Below are positions 11,379 through 20,451 of a DNA stretch of 30,703 bases, piece by piece (positions within the stretch are counted from its first letter, which is position 1; the number at the start of each line of letters is the position of its first letter). Both the position numbers and the translations under genes were made by a program. The stretch comes from a virus: positions 1 through 30,703 of IMG/VR virus record IMGVR_UViG_3300040801_001915; one strand, 5' to 3'. A model generated the notes under the pieces. That model did not search any database and was not told the DNA's origin. It worked only from the letters and a program-made list of their open reading frames with translations.

Positions 11379-13046
11379 TCAGAAGTATTGAACCGGCTCG
11401 TACTGGTCAACGCCGATGGCGAATTCGTTCGTCACCGGCTGGTATGACATCGCGTTCGGGAACACTCCCCAGGCCCGCGGATCGCCCAGCACCGGCATCT
11501 CATATTCGATCAGCTCGGACCACAATTCGCCGCTGAACCCACTTTCGCCATAGGCCCTGGCTGCCCGGGCCTTCCATCGCCAACCGCCCGTCAGCGAGTC
11601 CCATGCGGCGTGTGTGACGATGACGTTGCCATAGACCATCGCCACGGCATCGGGATACAGCTGCGCCAGTGTCACGCCGGCCGATGCGTAGTCCTGCCCG
11701 TTGACGAGGAACGTGTGCTCACTGCTGACCGGGTTGTTGTGGTCCTCGATCCCACCGCAGGCCGATGTACCAGAGTAGGTCACTGAAACGATCAGCGGGT
11801 CGTGGTTGATCGTCTCCTCGCGCCCGTCGAAGACATCGACGACAGTGCCATTGAAGACATAGCTGATCTTGCGTTGCTCGACAATCTCGGTGTCCCGGGT
11901 CAGCGTGTAGGCTGCCGAGCCATCGCAGTCGACATAGTCCCACTTGCTGGCGAAATCGTTCCAGACCCAGTTGTAATCGACCGAACCACTACCCGACGCA
12001 CCATAGGTCCGTTTGTTGTACGCGATCCGCTCGTAGATCCGCTCCAGCGAGCCGTGCGGCGTGTGCAGGCAGACAGCACGAAACCGCTCGACCACGTTGG
12101 CTGACCAGTATTCGTTGTCGGTGTAGCTGTAAGAAGGGATCCGGGTGATCGTTCGCTCTTCGCCATCCACGGTCCCGTTGTCGAGGGGGAATGCCTCGGG
12201 CGGTGACCAGGTCGTGACCAGCGCCGGCTGCGGCCCGGTGTCCGGGTTCGAGGTGTCAACGTTCTCGATGATGAGACTCGGGCCGGCGATGAGCGTCGAG
12301 ATCGCCGCGCTGATGCCAATGCCGGTCTCCTGGTCCCCGCTGCCCGTTACGTCGATCTGCAGCACGCCGAACAAGTACCGGGTCTCATCGTCATAACCCG
12401 TACGGCATGCCCCGTACATGGCGCCAATAATGCCACTGCTGCTCCGCATATTGACAATCACGCTAGACCCGTCTGCGCTCGGTATCAGCTCACACCCGAG
12501 GCCGCTAAACCAAAATACGTCAGCGAGCTGATTGGCCATGGCATCGGCTGCGGTGTAGCTGCCACCGCCGTCGATATAGTGCTGCGGCAGCTCGTAGTTG
12601 AATGTGTAGGTACCGACTTCTTCGACGCTGATACCGCTGTAGTCGCCACCAAAGTGCCCGAACAACCTCCGCCGCTTGACGCGGACGACGAACGAACCAT
12701 CCACAGGCGCGTCGTGGTGCAAGGTCATGTGCCAGGCGCGGCCGTTGCCGTCGACGTACAGCCAGCCATTCTCGCCCAGCTCGGCCGATGGGTTGCCATT
12801 GAAATGCCGCTCGGCTCCACACAGCAGGGCGTAGTCGCGCCACTCCCACCCGTTGGCGGCATCGTCGGCCAGCTGCTCCGGCGTTCGGTTGATGGCTGGC
12901 GGATTCGGATGCCGTGCGACGAAGCACCCGTTTATTGCCGACACCGTGAGCGTAACGGCGCCCGGGAATGTGGCATGGTAGCCTCGCGCCAGGCCGTGAT
13001 AGGGATACCCGATGCCGGTCGGGATCTTTGCCCGGAGCCCCCTCAT
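11379..13046 (-). CDS. Tail-tip protein, candidate receptor-binding protein (555 aa)
   Basis: Last gene of the late operon. The 555-aa, Trp/Tyr/Gly-rich, probably beta-rich protein has no recognised enzyme motif. The N-terminus (LRAKIPTGIGYPYHGLARGY) looks like a virion-anchoring part; the long middle and C-terminus with many aromatic and Asn/Gly residues resemble host-recognition proteins. ATG 13044-13046 overlaps the previous stop (ATGA) and sets the start; the frame upstream is Arg-rich and spurious. Being the most distal tail gene after the hub makes it a good receptor-binding candidate, by position only. Its TGA lies next to the stop of the convergent DUF4124 gene. Confidence 0.7.
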   Translation of the reverse strand: MRGLRAKIPTGIGYPYHGLARGYHATFPGAVTLTVSAINGCFVARHPNPPAINRTPEQLADDAANGWEWRDYALLCGAERHFNGNPSAELGENGWLYVDGNGRAWHMTLHHDAPVDGSFVVRVKRRRLFGHFGGDYSGISVEEVGTYTFNYELPQHYIDGGGSYTAADAMANQLADVFWFSGLGCELIPSADGSSVIVNMRSSSGIIGAMYGACRTGYDDETRYLFGVLQIDVTGSGDQETGIGISAAISTLIAGPSLIIENVDTSNPDTGPQPALVTTWSPPEAFPLDNGTVDGEERTITRIPSYSYTDNEYWSANVVERFRAVCLHTPHGSLERIYERIAYNKRTYGASGSGSVDYNWVWNDFASKWDYVDCDGSAAYTLTRDTEIVEQRKISYVFNGTVVDVFDGREETINHDPLIVSVTYSGTSACGGIEDHNNPVSSEHTFLVNGQDYASAGVTLAQLYPDAVAMVYGNVIVTHAAWDSLTGGWRWKARAARAYGESGFSGELWSELIEYEMPVLGDPRAWGVFPNAMSYQPVTNEFAIGVDQYEPVQYF

Positions 13047-13348
13047 CCCCAGCGATCGAGGTTGATGACCTGCACCGGGTCGCCGTTGGCGTCGGTGTAG
13101 TAAGACTCCCGCCCGTACTCGAACACGACAAAGCCGTCCGAGCTGGTCATGTGGTAGTACTCGGTTGGCGCTGTCCCCTGTTCCGTCAACGGTGAGGCGA
13201 TGCCACCGGTCCCGCCTTGCTGTTGACCGACCGGGTAGGCAACGGCAAGGTCCTTGGGCAACGACGACCGTTGCGGCGCCGGAGGCAGTCGGCCCTTGCC
13301 CCGCTTCGCGTTGGTCAGCCGCTTGAGGCGCTCCTGGATCGTGTCCAT
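13043..13348 (-). CDS. Small tail-tip hypothetical protein (101 aa)
   Basis: Unrecognised 101-aa protein between the 138-aa tail protein and the tail-tip gene. The N-terminal third is basic and probably helical (MDTIQERLKRLTNAKRGKGR); the C-terminal part is polar and aromatic (EYYHMTSSDGFVVFEYGRES) and beta-like. ATG overlaps the previous TAA (TAATG) and its TGA overlaps the next ATG. Position suggests a minor tail-tip or assembly component. Confidence 0.65.
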   Translation of the reverse strand: MDTIQERLKRLTNAKRGKGRLPPAPQRSSLPKDLAVAYPVGQQQGGTGGIASPLTEQGTAPTEYYHMTSSDGFVVFEYGRESYYTDANGDPVQVINLDRWG

Positions 13349-13764
13349 TACATCGCCCGCTCACCGCGATCCGTGACACGCAGCACGAGGCCGGTATCCT
13401 GCCCGCTGCCGACCGAGTTGCCCCACTGGTAGAAAACCTCGACTGGCGAGCCGTAGGGGATCAGCGTGCCAATATCGAGCGGTGCGCCGGGGGTCGCCGA
13501 GGCCAGGCCGGCGACCGACAAGGCCAACTTGATGTGTCCGCCCTCCACGCCGTTGCCGGGGTCGTTGTCGATGATGAGTACCGAGATCGGATCAACCCCC
13601 ATCGCCGACTGCGCGCCGACCTCGTTGCCCTCGGTTGTCGTACCCACCGCGAACGATCCGTAGGCGGTATCGCCCTGCACGGCCGACAGCGACAGCGAAT
13701 GAATAGCATCGTCGAAGGGTGTCGTCAGCGATGTGTCGGTGAAAATGTTGGCCTGAACGGTCAT
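13348..13764 (-). CDS. Tail structural protein (138 aa)
   Basis: Unrecognised 138-aa protein directly after the hub gene. It is rich in Gly, Ser, Thr and Val and has no charged helices, so it should be mostly beta: MTVQANIFTDTSLTTPFDDA, then a VGTTTEGNEVG segment and SVLIIDNDPGNG. ATG 13762-13764 is preceded by GAGGT eight bases upstream; the longer upstream frame overlaps the hub gene and is spurious. It ends in TAA overlapping the next ATG. A tail-tip or fibre-attachment role is inferred from position. Confidence 0.68.
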   Translation of the reverse strand: MTVQANIFTDTSLTTPFDDAIHSLSLSAVQGDTAYGSFAVGTTTEGNEVGAQSAMGVDPISVLIIDNDPGNGVEGGHIKLALSVAGLASATPGAPLDIGTLIPYGSPVEVFYQWGNSVGSGQDTGLVLRVTDRGERAM

Positions 13765-13766
13765 CG

Positions 13767-16253
13767 TCAATACCTCATGATCAGGTCGTCGTTGGGCACA
13801 GCAATGGAAAACTGCGATGGCGCGACAATGACGGCGGCGTCGCGTGCGGTGTCTTCGATCTCCGGCATTTCCAGGGCAAAGCGCTCTTCGTAGAGCTCGC
13901 GCCCGGGTAGTTGCTGGGCAGCGGCGACGTTCGTGATCCACCCGAACCATTCCGGGTCATCCACGTCGTAGGTCAGCCCGCCCTTTCGAATGCCATGAAA
14001 TGCCGTCCGACCCGTGTTTTCTTCCGCCGCCGGCATCGGCTGCGGTGGCGCCTCCAGCGGCGTATCCGTCGCAGTTCCGCTACCGTTGTGCCGGGACAGC
14101 GCCAGCGTCACGCGCAGCGTCAGGTCGGCGGATTCCAGATCGAAGGTCTCTTCGAGCGCGAATACCTTGCCTTTGGCCGTCAGACCCGGTGTGTCGATTG
14201 TCAACGTCGAGTGCAGCGTGATGTCTGGCCGCCAGGGGCACTCGAAGACGATACGCCAGCCGCGCGCCCGACCGAGTATCGTGGTCCTGGCCTTGGCGAT
14301 GGCGACCCGCTGCGCGTGTTCCAGCGCGTCGCGGCCGGTTTCCTCCGCGTCGGTCGCTTCAGCTGTCCAGTCGCCGGTTGCGGGCAACAGCGCGGCACCC
14401 GCCGGCGGCCCGCCGAATGCATCGATATTCTCGTAGTCGGTGGCGTCGAACACGGCCTCGAGCCCGAAATCCTCGGCCACGCCACGTTGACCGACGGCCT
14501 CCTCGAAATCCGGCGCGAAAACGTCGATGGCGAACTGTTCCGTGATCGTCTGGGCCCAGCGTCGTGCCGCTTTCCAGGTCGCGCCCAAGCAGAACGCTGC
14601 CGCGTTGCCGGCCCATGCCCTCGGTGGATTGCAGACGCTGGCCAGCGGCCCTGGCAGATCGAGCCAATAGATATCGTTGGTCCGGGTCCACGCCGAACTA
14701 TCCGCTGCCGCACTGATCGTCGCTTTACTCGGCAGGGTCCAACCTTCGTCGAGCCAATCACAGAGATACCCGAAAAAACAGGACACGGTGATTTCCCGAT
14801 GGCGCAAGCGCACATAGCGGAAATCGAAATTCACGCGCACACGCGTTATCAGGTCGCGTAGGCTCGGCCGCTCGACCCTCAACGTGTTACCGAACCGACC
14901 CGAGTCGGTCAGGGTCAAGTCCGGCGCGCCCTTGGCCGCCCATGGTGCGGTCTGCAGGTGGCCGTGTTCGTCGATGAACAGGCAGTCGGGTGTCGTGCTC
15001 ATCCGGTCCTGTGCATACTGCCAGCCGCCCACCGAGCCCTCGAAGACATGCTCTGACCATTGACCGGGAATGGTGGCGTCGATCAGCTCGCGAGACATGC
15101 CCTCGAACCGGCCAGGCAGGTCGGCCACTGCCTCGATAACCATCTCGCCGGCGTCGGGATCGTAGGTCGCGACCGACGTTTCACCGGTAAAGCGACGCAC
15201 GCGCCAGGTCTCGATGCCGTCGACGTCCTGGCCGATGAAATCGACCTCGACGTGCTGCCGTTCGTAATCGGCCGGGTCGATATCCCCGGCAGGCGGAATG
15301 AAGGCGAACTGGCACACGTTCGAGGCCATCTCTTCGGTTTGCCGGCGCAGCGACCCAATCAGCCTGCCGACTATTGCGCCGGCAATACGCACCTCGATTC
15401 CCCAACGGGCAGCGGTACCGGTGATATGCCCAATGTCCGTGGTCTGAAGGACCAGCGGCAAGTCGGCGGCCGCGCCAGGCGTGATCGTGGACAACCTCAA
15501 CGGCAGGTCGGCAGCCGGATGGTGCAGCGTCCCGCTGAGTACGAGCGGCAGGTCCGTCGTTGGCGGCAGCCCAACCCCACTGGCCCCGTAGATCTCCTCG
15601 ATCTCCTCCAGCGATAGCGCCTTCGGAAACAGGCCGATTTCGTCATACAGGCCGTCGAACGTGCCAATCTTCAGCTGGCTGTCCGCGGCAAGACCGGGCA
15701 TCGTCGTCACGTTGCCGTTGACCAGCACACTCCCCGTCAGCTCGGCGCCATCCAGGTACAGCTTCAACACCCCGGCATCGAACGTGACCACGAACAGGTG
15801 CACGTCTGCTGTCAGGTCGGGTATACCGTCGCTGTAGCGGATCAACTCCTGCTCTGCGCCGGTCTTCATGTAGACCTGGAGCATGCCGGTCTGGAGCTGC
15901 CCCAGCGACAACGTGTCCCCGTTCGGGGCGCTCATTGCCAGCCAGCCGACATTGAAGTTGCGCTCGGTGTTGGCACGGAACAGCAACATCATCGAATAGG
16001 CCGACAGACCACTGGCGAACGACATGTTGTTCCGCAGCAGGTTGCCGCCGCTGAAACTGTCGACCTGGATTGAGCCATCGGGGTCTCCGGCGATCACGCC
16101 CGCTGTAGCGCTACCAGTGAATGTCCAGCCAGGCGCGTCGCGCCCGTTGCCGCTGGAATCGGCATAGGTGCTAGCGACGGCCGGGGCGTGCCCATCGCCA
16201 AGGCGATACCAGATGTCGGGCGAATGACTGAGGATGATGTCGCTGTAGGCCAT
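13767..16253 (-). CDS. Tail hub protein with N-terminal LamG-like lectin domain
   Basis: Large (828 aa) baseplate/tail-hub candidate in the position after tape measure and a small distal protein. Residues 1-230 form a concanavalin/LamG jelly roll (SPDIWYRLGDG, DSSGNGRDAPGW, then VTFDAGVLKLYLDGAEL, and IGTFDGLYDEIGLFPKALS). A linker follows with three DLPL(V/R)L repeats exactly 15 residues apart (Asp234, Asp249, Asp264). The remainder (about 280-828) has the mixed beta character of phage hub proteins and a Trp-rich central part. ATG 16251-16253 overlaps the previous TGA; the open frame further upstream is a shadow of the neighbouring gene. The lectin domain may bind surface glycans. Hub assignment is from gene order rather than clear motifs. 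Confidence 0.72.
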   Translation of the reverse strand: MAYSDIILSHSPDIWYRLGDGHAPAVASTYADSSGNGRDAPGWTFTGSATAGVIAGDPDGSIQVDSFSGGNLLRNNMSFASGLSAYSMMLLFRANTERNFNVGWLAMSAPNGDTLSLGQLQTGMLQVYMKTGAEQELIRYSDGIPDLTADVHLFVVTFDAGVLKLYLDGAELTGSVLVNGNVTTMPGLAADSQLKIGTFDGLYDEIGLFPKALSLEEIEEIYGASGVGLPPTTDLPLVLSGTLHHPAADLPLRLSTITPGAAADLPLVLQTTDIGHITGTAARWGIEVRIAGAIVGRLIGSLRRQTEEMASNVCQFAFIPPAGDIDPADYERQHVEVDFIGQDVDGIETWRVRRFTGETSVATYDPDAGEMVIEAVADLPGRFEGMSRELIDATIPGQWSEHVFEGSVGGWQYAQDRMSTTPDCLFIDEHGHLQTAPWAAKGAPDLTLTDSGRFGNTLRVERPSLRDLITRVRVNFDFRYVRLRHREITVSCFFGYLCDWLDEGWTLPSKATISAAADSSAWTRTNDIYWLDLPGPLASVCNPPRAWAGNAAAFCLGATWKAARRWAQTITEQFAIDVFAPDFEEAVGQRGVAEDFGLEAVFDATDYENIDAFGGPPAGAALLPATGDWTAEATDAEETGRDALEHAQRVAIAKARTTILGRARGWRIVFECPWRPDITLHSTLTIDTPGLTAKGKVFALEETFDLESADLTLRVTLALSRHNGSGTATDTPLEAPPQPMPAAEENTGRTAFHGIRKGGLTYDVDDPEWFGWITNVAAAQQLPGRELYEERFALEMPEIEDTARDAAVIVAPSQFSIAVPNDDLIMRY

Positions 16254-16777
16254 CAGATTTCCTCGGCCTCGAGCTCCCACGTGAACGCCCGGTCGCCGTT
16301 CTCGGCGGTCAGGTCGTTGACCGACAGCCAGGCGGTGATCTCCGGGTAGTAGGCAACGCCATACCCCGTGGCACTGCTGACCGGCGCGCAGGTGACGGTA
16401 TCGCCGACGAGGCTGTCGATGGCTGTCTCGACAGCCACACCGTCGACAATGGCGTGCGCGTAGGGCTCGTACCCCGCATCGCTGCGCCTGGCCGCAGGGA
16501 TCTGCACAGTGGGCGTCGCGCTGATCACGTCGCGCGGCGTCGGGCACGACAGCAGGTGCGCGGTGCGACGACTGAACCCTTGCAGACCGCCCGGCATCCA
16601 GCCCTTGCCCTGGATCCGTGTGAGCAGCTTGTCGTTGCCGGTCGACCGGATGATGCCGGTGCTGTCGGCCGTGCGGCGAAAGCTGACGTTCTCGCCGTAT
16701 TCGCTGTAGCGCTGCTCGAACTCCTGCAGCGCCAGGTGCGTGATGACGATACCGTCAATCTTCAGCGTCAGGATCAT
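16253..16777 (-). CDS. Distal tail-like protein downstream of tape measure (174 aa)
   Basis: A 174-aa protein in the slot usually held by the distal tail protein, between tape measure and hub. It begins with MILTLKIDGIVITHLALQEF, a beta hairpin followed by a tail-associated helix, and contains FRRTADSTGIIRSTGNDKLLT, typical of proteins that report or fix ring geometry at the tube end. No enzyme motif and no membrane segment. The ATG overlaps the tape-measure stop (ATGA). I do not recognise the exact family; the function is from position. Confidence 0.68.
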   Translation of the reverse strand: MILTLKIDGIVITHLALQEFEQRYSEYGENVSFRRTADSTGIIRSTGNDKLLTRIQGKGWMPGGLQGFSRRTAHLLSCPTPRDVISATPTVQIPAARRSDAGYEPYAHAIVDGVAVETAIDSLVGDTVTCAPVSSATGYGVAYYPEITAWLSVNDLTAENGDRAFTWELEAEEI

Positions 16778-18462
16778 CGGCTACCCCGTCGCGTCAGCTC
16801 GTCTTTGAGCCCGTCGGAAAAGGCGCGATCGCTGAAGCTGCTGCCCTGCCGATGGATCGGCGACACGCCTTTTGCCACCGGCGCCACCGTGGGCGGCTGC
16901 AGCGTCGCATTCAGCTGCGCCTGCATGGCCTCGACAAAGGCCTTGCCCGCCTCGGCGCCCATCTGTTTGGACTGCTCGACGAACTGTTTCATCTGCCCCT
17001 CGACTGACGCCAGCTGCGCCTTGGCGGCCTCGGTGTCGACGAGCTCGGCGTCGACCTTCTGCTCGCTGGCCGCGTTGGCGACCTTGGCTAGGCGGTCAGC
17101 CAGGTAGCCAAGCACGGCGGGCAGCTCGGTGCCCTTCTCTTTCAGCTGCCCGAGCAGATCGCCGCCCTGCTGCGCCAGGCGGATCGCCTCGTCGGCACTG
17201 CCCTGATTCAGTGCCCGCTGCGCCTGGTTGATCTGGTTGAACACGTCAGCCAGGAACACATCGCCCTTCGGTGGCGCCGTGATGTCGTCTTTCAGCTGCT
17301 TGAACTGCTGCTCGATGCTAGCCTGCTCGCGCCTGGCCGCGGCCAGCTCGGCGGTCTCGGTCTGCAGCTGCTTCTTGAGTTCTGCGGTGTTGGTCTTGTA
17401 GACCTCGGTGAGGCCGGAGACGGATTGCTTGTACTGGGCAATCGATTCCGTTTGCTCTTTACGAGCCGCCTGCTCTTCCTTGCTTTGCTCGACAGCCGAC
17501 TTTTCCGCATTCACCAGGCGGTCGCGCTCAGCAACTGCCGCTTTGAGCGCCGCCCGCTGCTCTTCTTCTGACCGGAAGTCGATATCGAAAATGCTTGTGT
17601 ACGCTTCGCCGCTCAGATTGCGCTTCAGCGATTCGATCTCTGCATCAAGTTCGGCGACACGATCACCAAGACCAAGCCGATCCATTACGTCCGACAGATT
17701 CTCGAAGAACGGCGCCAGGCTGGTGTTCCTGGCCGCCTTGACACGATTGGTGAAGTTCGTCGTCGCGTCATTGAAGCGTGCAGCCGCATCAGATTGCTGT
17801 TGATCGATGACGGCACCAAACCGGTCCGCCTCAGCGATCAGCTTCCGCAGCTCCTGGCTACCGCCCTGCAGCACCCGCACCAGGTCAACACCCTCGGTGT
17901 CGAACAGCTTGAACGCCAGACGAACCCGATCCGCTTGACTGCCGACCGCCCCAAACGCATCGGCCAGCTCCGCCATCTTGTCTTCAAGAGACAGCTGAAC
18001 GAAGCGGCGCGCATCGATGCCCAACTCTTCGAGCGCCGCCTTCGCTTCACCGGTGCCTTGTGCAGCCTCAGCCGAACGCCGAGTCATGCGCTGAATGGCC
18101 GTGGCCAGTGAACTGAATGCGACGTTGTTCCGCTCTGCTGCGTACCCAAGCGCCGACAGTTCCTCGGTGGTTACGCCGAGCTTCTGCGCCGTCTTGCCAA
18201 TGTTGTCCAGTTCGTTGGCGGTCCGTTTCAGCTGCGAAGTCAATCCACCCAGTGCGGTGATACCAATAACGAAATTACGGACGTTTGCCAGCGTCTTCGA
18301 CACCTTGCCGTACGCCGCGGATAGCTGCGAAGCATCCTTGGACACCGAATCCGCCGTGCGCCGCGACGATCGGCGGATATCCCGGTACCCGTCCATGATC
18401 TTCTGAGCTGGCTTGCTGAAGTAGTCCTTCAGCCGGTACAGCACTTCTGCGACGCGAGCCAT
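16774..18462 (-). CDS. Tape measure protein
   Basis: Sets tail length and is held inside the tail tube. The 562-aa protein is almost entirely helical, with long Ala/Glu/Gln/Lys coiled-coil stretches (residues about 270-400 and 430-520) and an N-terminal region in the usual tape-measure style (YRLKDYFSKPAQKIMDGYRD, then LDNIGKTAQKLGVTTEELSAL, and RLAFKLFDTEGVDLVRVLQ). One hydrophobic segment (VRNFVIGITALGGLTSQL, about 61-78) may help DNA entry through the inner membrane. The length suggests a fairly short siphovirus tail by the usual 0.15 nm per residue rule. ATG overlaps the gpZ stop (TAATG). No G/GT frameshift chaperone gene lies just upstream, where many siphoviruses have one. Confidence 0.92.
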   Translation of the reverse strand: MARVAEVLYRLKDYFSKPAQKIMDGYRDIRRSSRRTADSVSKDASQLSAAYGKVSKTLANVRNFVIGITALGGLTSQLKRTANELDNIGKTAQKLGVTTEELSALGYAAERNNVAFSSLATAIQRMTRRSAEAAQGTGEAKAALEELGIDARRFVQLSLEDKMAELADAFGAVGSQADRVRLAFKLFDTEGVDLVRVLQGGSQELRKLIAEADRFGAVIDQQQSDAAARFNDATTNFTNRVKAARNTSLAPFFENLSDVMDRLGLGDRVAELDAEIESLKRNLSGEAYTSIFDIDFRSEEEQRAALKAAVAERDRLVNAEKSAVEQSKEEQAARKEQTESIAQYKQSVSGLTEVYKTNTAELKKQLQTETAELAAARREQASIEQQFKQLKDDITAPPKGDVFLADVFNQINQAQRALNQGSADEAIRLAQQGGDLLGQLKEKGTELPAVLGYLADRLAKVANAASEQKVDAELVDTEAAKAQLASVEGQMKQFVEQSKQMGAEAGKAFVEAMQAQLNATLQPPTVAPVAKGVSPIHRQGSSFSDRAFSDGLKDELTRRGSR

Positions 18463-19061
18463 TATTTCAACCCCAGCGCGAATGCGATTTCGTGGTCCAT
18501 GTTCTGCTGCAGCACGGCGTTCATGCGCTCAGCGAACGCCGGCAGCGCCTTTTCGTACTCTTCGATCAGGTTCGGGCCGTACTGGATGTAGATCGGGTAC
18601 TGCTCGCGCCCCGTGCGCTTGAGCACGTGCCACTTGCCGTCGTTACGGCCGATATTGACGAACGTGCCCGGGTAAACCTGCCGGCCCTTCTGCTTGTATG
18701 GCTTGACCGCCACACCCTTCGAGCGCCCCGCCTGACCGCGACGGTAGGCGGCGGCGATCTGCGACGGCGTCATGAACTCGACCAGCTCGATCCGACGGTC
18801 GCGCACAGCCAGGCTGCCGATCAACTGGCGCTCGCTGATGACCTTGGTGCGAATGCGCTGATCGACAACGCGCTTTTTCAGGTTGATGTGCTGGCGGATC
18901 TGCTTGCTGGCCTCGGTCTTGCCCGAGCGCAGCGACTTCTTGAGCGCACGCACGGCCCCCTTGTGCGCCTTTTTCGGCGCCTTGGCGATCGCCCGCTCCA
19001 GGTCGCGCAGCTGGCGATCTGAAGCGGCGATCTCGATCGTGGGCCCCAGTGCGCGCGCCAT
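18462..19061 (-). CDS. Minor tail protein Z-like
   Basis: Matches the gpZ family of minor tail proteins. In lambda, Z is needed for correct positioning of DNA in the tail and for infectivity. The 199-aa protein is basic with an N-terminal helical segment (KAPKKAHKGAVRALKKSLRS) and the typical TEASKQIRQHINLKKRVVDQRI. A central beta part follows with YPGTFVNIGRNDGKWHVLKR and a C-terminal helix (YEKALPAFAERMNAVLQQNM). The position differs from lambda: it lies between the tail tube and the tape measure. The ATG overlaps the tail-tube stop (TGATG). Confidence 0.82.
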   Translation of the reverse strand: MARALGPTIEIAASDRQLRDLERAIAKAPKKAHKGAVRALKKSLRSGKTEASKQIRQHINLKKRVVDQRIRTKVISERQLIGSLAVRDRRIELVEFMTPSQIAAAYRRGQAGRSKGVAVKPYKQKGRQVYPGTFVNIGRNDGKWHVLKRTGREQYPIYIQYGPNLIEEYEKALPAFAERMNAVLQQNMDHEIAFALGLK

Positions 19062-19942
19062 CAGAGGATCGTCGCGTCACCCATGCGCAGCGTGCCGAAG
19101 CCAGAGCGACCGGCCGGCACATTGCTGTCCTGCAGCACCTCGGCCGCCATGTCGACGCTGGCATACTCGGCCGTGATCAGGGCGACCGACGAGGGATCGA
19201 ACACGCAACGGTTGAACAGCCCGGACATCGGCTCGCCGTTCTCTTCGTTGACCCCCTCAAAGCCGACGACATGCTGGCTCGACGCCGCCGTGGCCAGCTC
19301 GACGCGGGTATGGCCGTAGCGCGTGCCCGACACGGTGATCGGCGCGCCGTCGGGCATGCCGCCACCAGCCACGCAGTAGACACCGTTGTTGCGCACGGTG
19401 AAGTCGGTATCCGCCACAGCGGCGAACACGCCTTCGTCCTGCCAGGTCACTTCGCCGTCGACCACCGTCGAGCCGTCGGTCGGCCAGGTCGGCGCCGAGC
19501 TCGCGGCGGTACCGCCGACCGTCGCCCGGTACAGGCGACCGCCTTCGAACACCCAGCTGCCGGCGGCGTACACCGAATCGGCCACCCAGGCCGACGCATT
19601 GTGCGCCACGGTCACGGCCTGGCTGGTGTCGAGCAGATCATCGATCACGGCGACCCCACCACTGACAACAGCGGTATCGGCATTGACCGCGGCCGGGGCG
19701 GCCTCGGCCGTTTCGCCCTTCAGCGCCCGCGCCAGCGTCGTCGGGTCGAAGTTGCCACTGTTGAAGGCCAGGCGCACCGATTCGATACGCGCGAACTTGG
19801 CGGCGTTGCCGCCTCCGGTATTGCCGCTGTTGCGGCGCGTGAATTCGGAGATCGACAACTCGATCGTCAGTTCGTCCGGGTGTTCGGTTTCGACACCGTC
19901 CACCGTGATCTTGCCGACGCCTACCAGAAACTTGTCAGGCAT
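19061..19942 (-). CDS. Major tail tube protein with inserted surface domain
   Basis: Forms the tail tube. The 293-aa protein begins MPDKFLVGVGKITVDGVETE, a common tube-protein start, with a conserved beta core at the N-terminus (LTIELSISEFTRRNSG) and C-terminus (GLFNRCVFDPSSVALITAEY). In between (about residues 115-170) lies a domain with YAAGSWVFEGGRLYRATVGG, SAPTWPTDGSTV and GEVTWQD, a carbohydrate-binding-like module seen on phage surface proteins. It is therefore larger than a minimal tube protein. ATG 19940-19942 is preceded by AGGGGGA. Neighbours are the tail terminator upstream and gpZ downstream. Confidence 0.82.
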   Translation of the reverse strand: MPDKFLVGVGKITVDGVETEHPDELTIELSISEFTRRNSGNTGGGNAAKFARIESVRLAFNSGNFDPTTLARALKGETAEAAPAAVNADTAVVSGGVAVIDDLLDTSQAVTVAHNASAWVADSVYAAGSWVFEGGRLYRATVGGTAASSAPTWPTDGSTVVDGEVTWQDEGVFAAVADTDFTVRNNGVYCVAGGGMPDGAPITVSGTRYGHTRVELATAASSQHVVGFEGVNEENGEPMSGLFNRCVFDPSSVALITAEYASVDMAAEVLQDSNVPAGRSGFGTLRMGDATIL

Positions 19943-19953
19943 GACTTTTCCCC

Positions 19954-20451
19954 CTATGCATATTCAGGATCGCCAGACTTTCGGTGATGCGGGATCGCAT
20001 ACACCACACGGCCAGCTACGACGTTCTCGCCGATATCTGGCAGAAAGATTTCGTCGGACAGCCAGGCCAGGCCGCCCTGGTTGCGAATCAACAGGCGGCC
20101 GAGCGTGTCGTCGTACTGCTCGAGCGCCCGCTGAATGTCGCTGATGATGTCGATGCCGATCTGCTCACTGGCCGCATGCGCCTGCACCCGGTCGTAACCG
20201 ACAACGATCAGCTGCTGCTGGCACAGGGCCGAACCCCCACGCGGCGAGACGCGCTCGTCCGGGGCACCCTTTGCGGCGACCCGCTCACGTGTTCCCAGGA
20301 AACACGCCACCAGCGGCAGGTCGTCGACATGCGGCGCACGGCTGTCCAGCGCGACGTATTGGCCGATATCGGTACGGTAGCCGTTGGCCGAGCGAACGAC
20401 CTGCAACATCGTGCCGATCCGGTCGAGGATGCGAAACAGCTTAGGCGACAT
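19954..20451 (-). CDS. Tail terminator/completion-like protein (165 aa)
   Basis: Probable head-proximal tail terminator by position between the head-tail joining protein and the tube. The 165-aa protein starts MSPKLFRILDRIGTMLQVV, an amphipathic helix common to tail completion proteins, followed by a beta segment, a helix ASEQIGIDIISDIQRALEQY, and a basic end (IPHHRKSGDPEYA). It overlaps the head-tail gene by 11 bases and ends 11 bases before the tube start codon. The assignment rests on size, fold pattern and gene order. Confidence 0.68.
   Translation of the reverse strand: MSPKLFRILDRIGTMLQVVRSANGYRTDIGQYVALDSRAPHVDDLPLVACFLGTRERVAAKGAPDERVSPRGGSALCQQQLIVVGYDRVQAHAASEQIGIDIISDIQRALEQYDDTLGRLLIRNQGGLAWLSDEIFLPDIGENVVAGRVVYAIPHHRKSGDPEYA

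Noticed and set aside
13767-16547. Longer start for the hub gene, 98 codons upstream
   Set aside because: The extra residues are Arg/Cys-rich and antiphase to the neighbouring tail gene; the LamG domain begins at the overlapping ATG 16253.
18462-19942. G/GT-type frameshifted tail chaperone gene between tail tube and tape measure
   Set aside because: The only gene there encodes a gpZ-like protein that accounts for the whole interval; no second overlapping frame with a slippery site was found.
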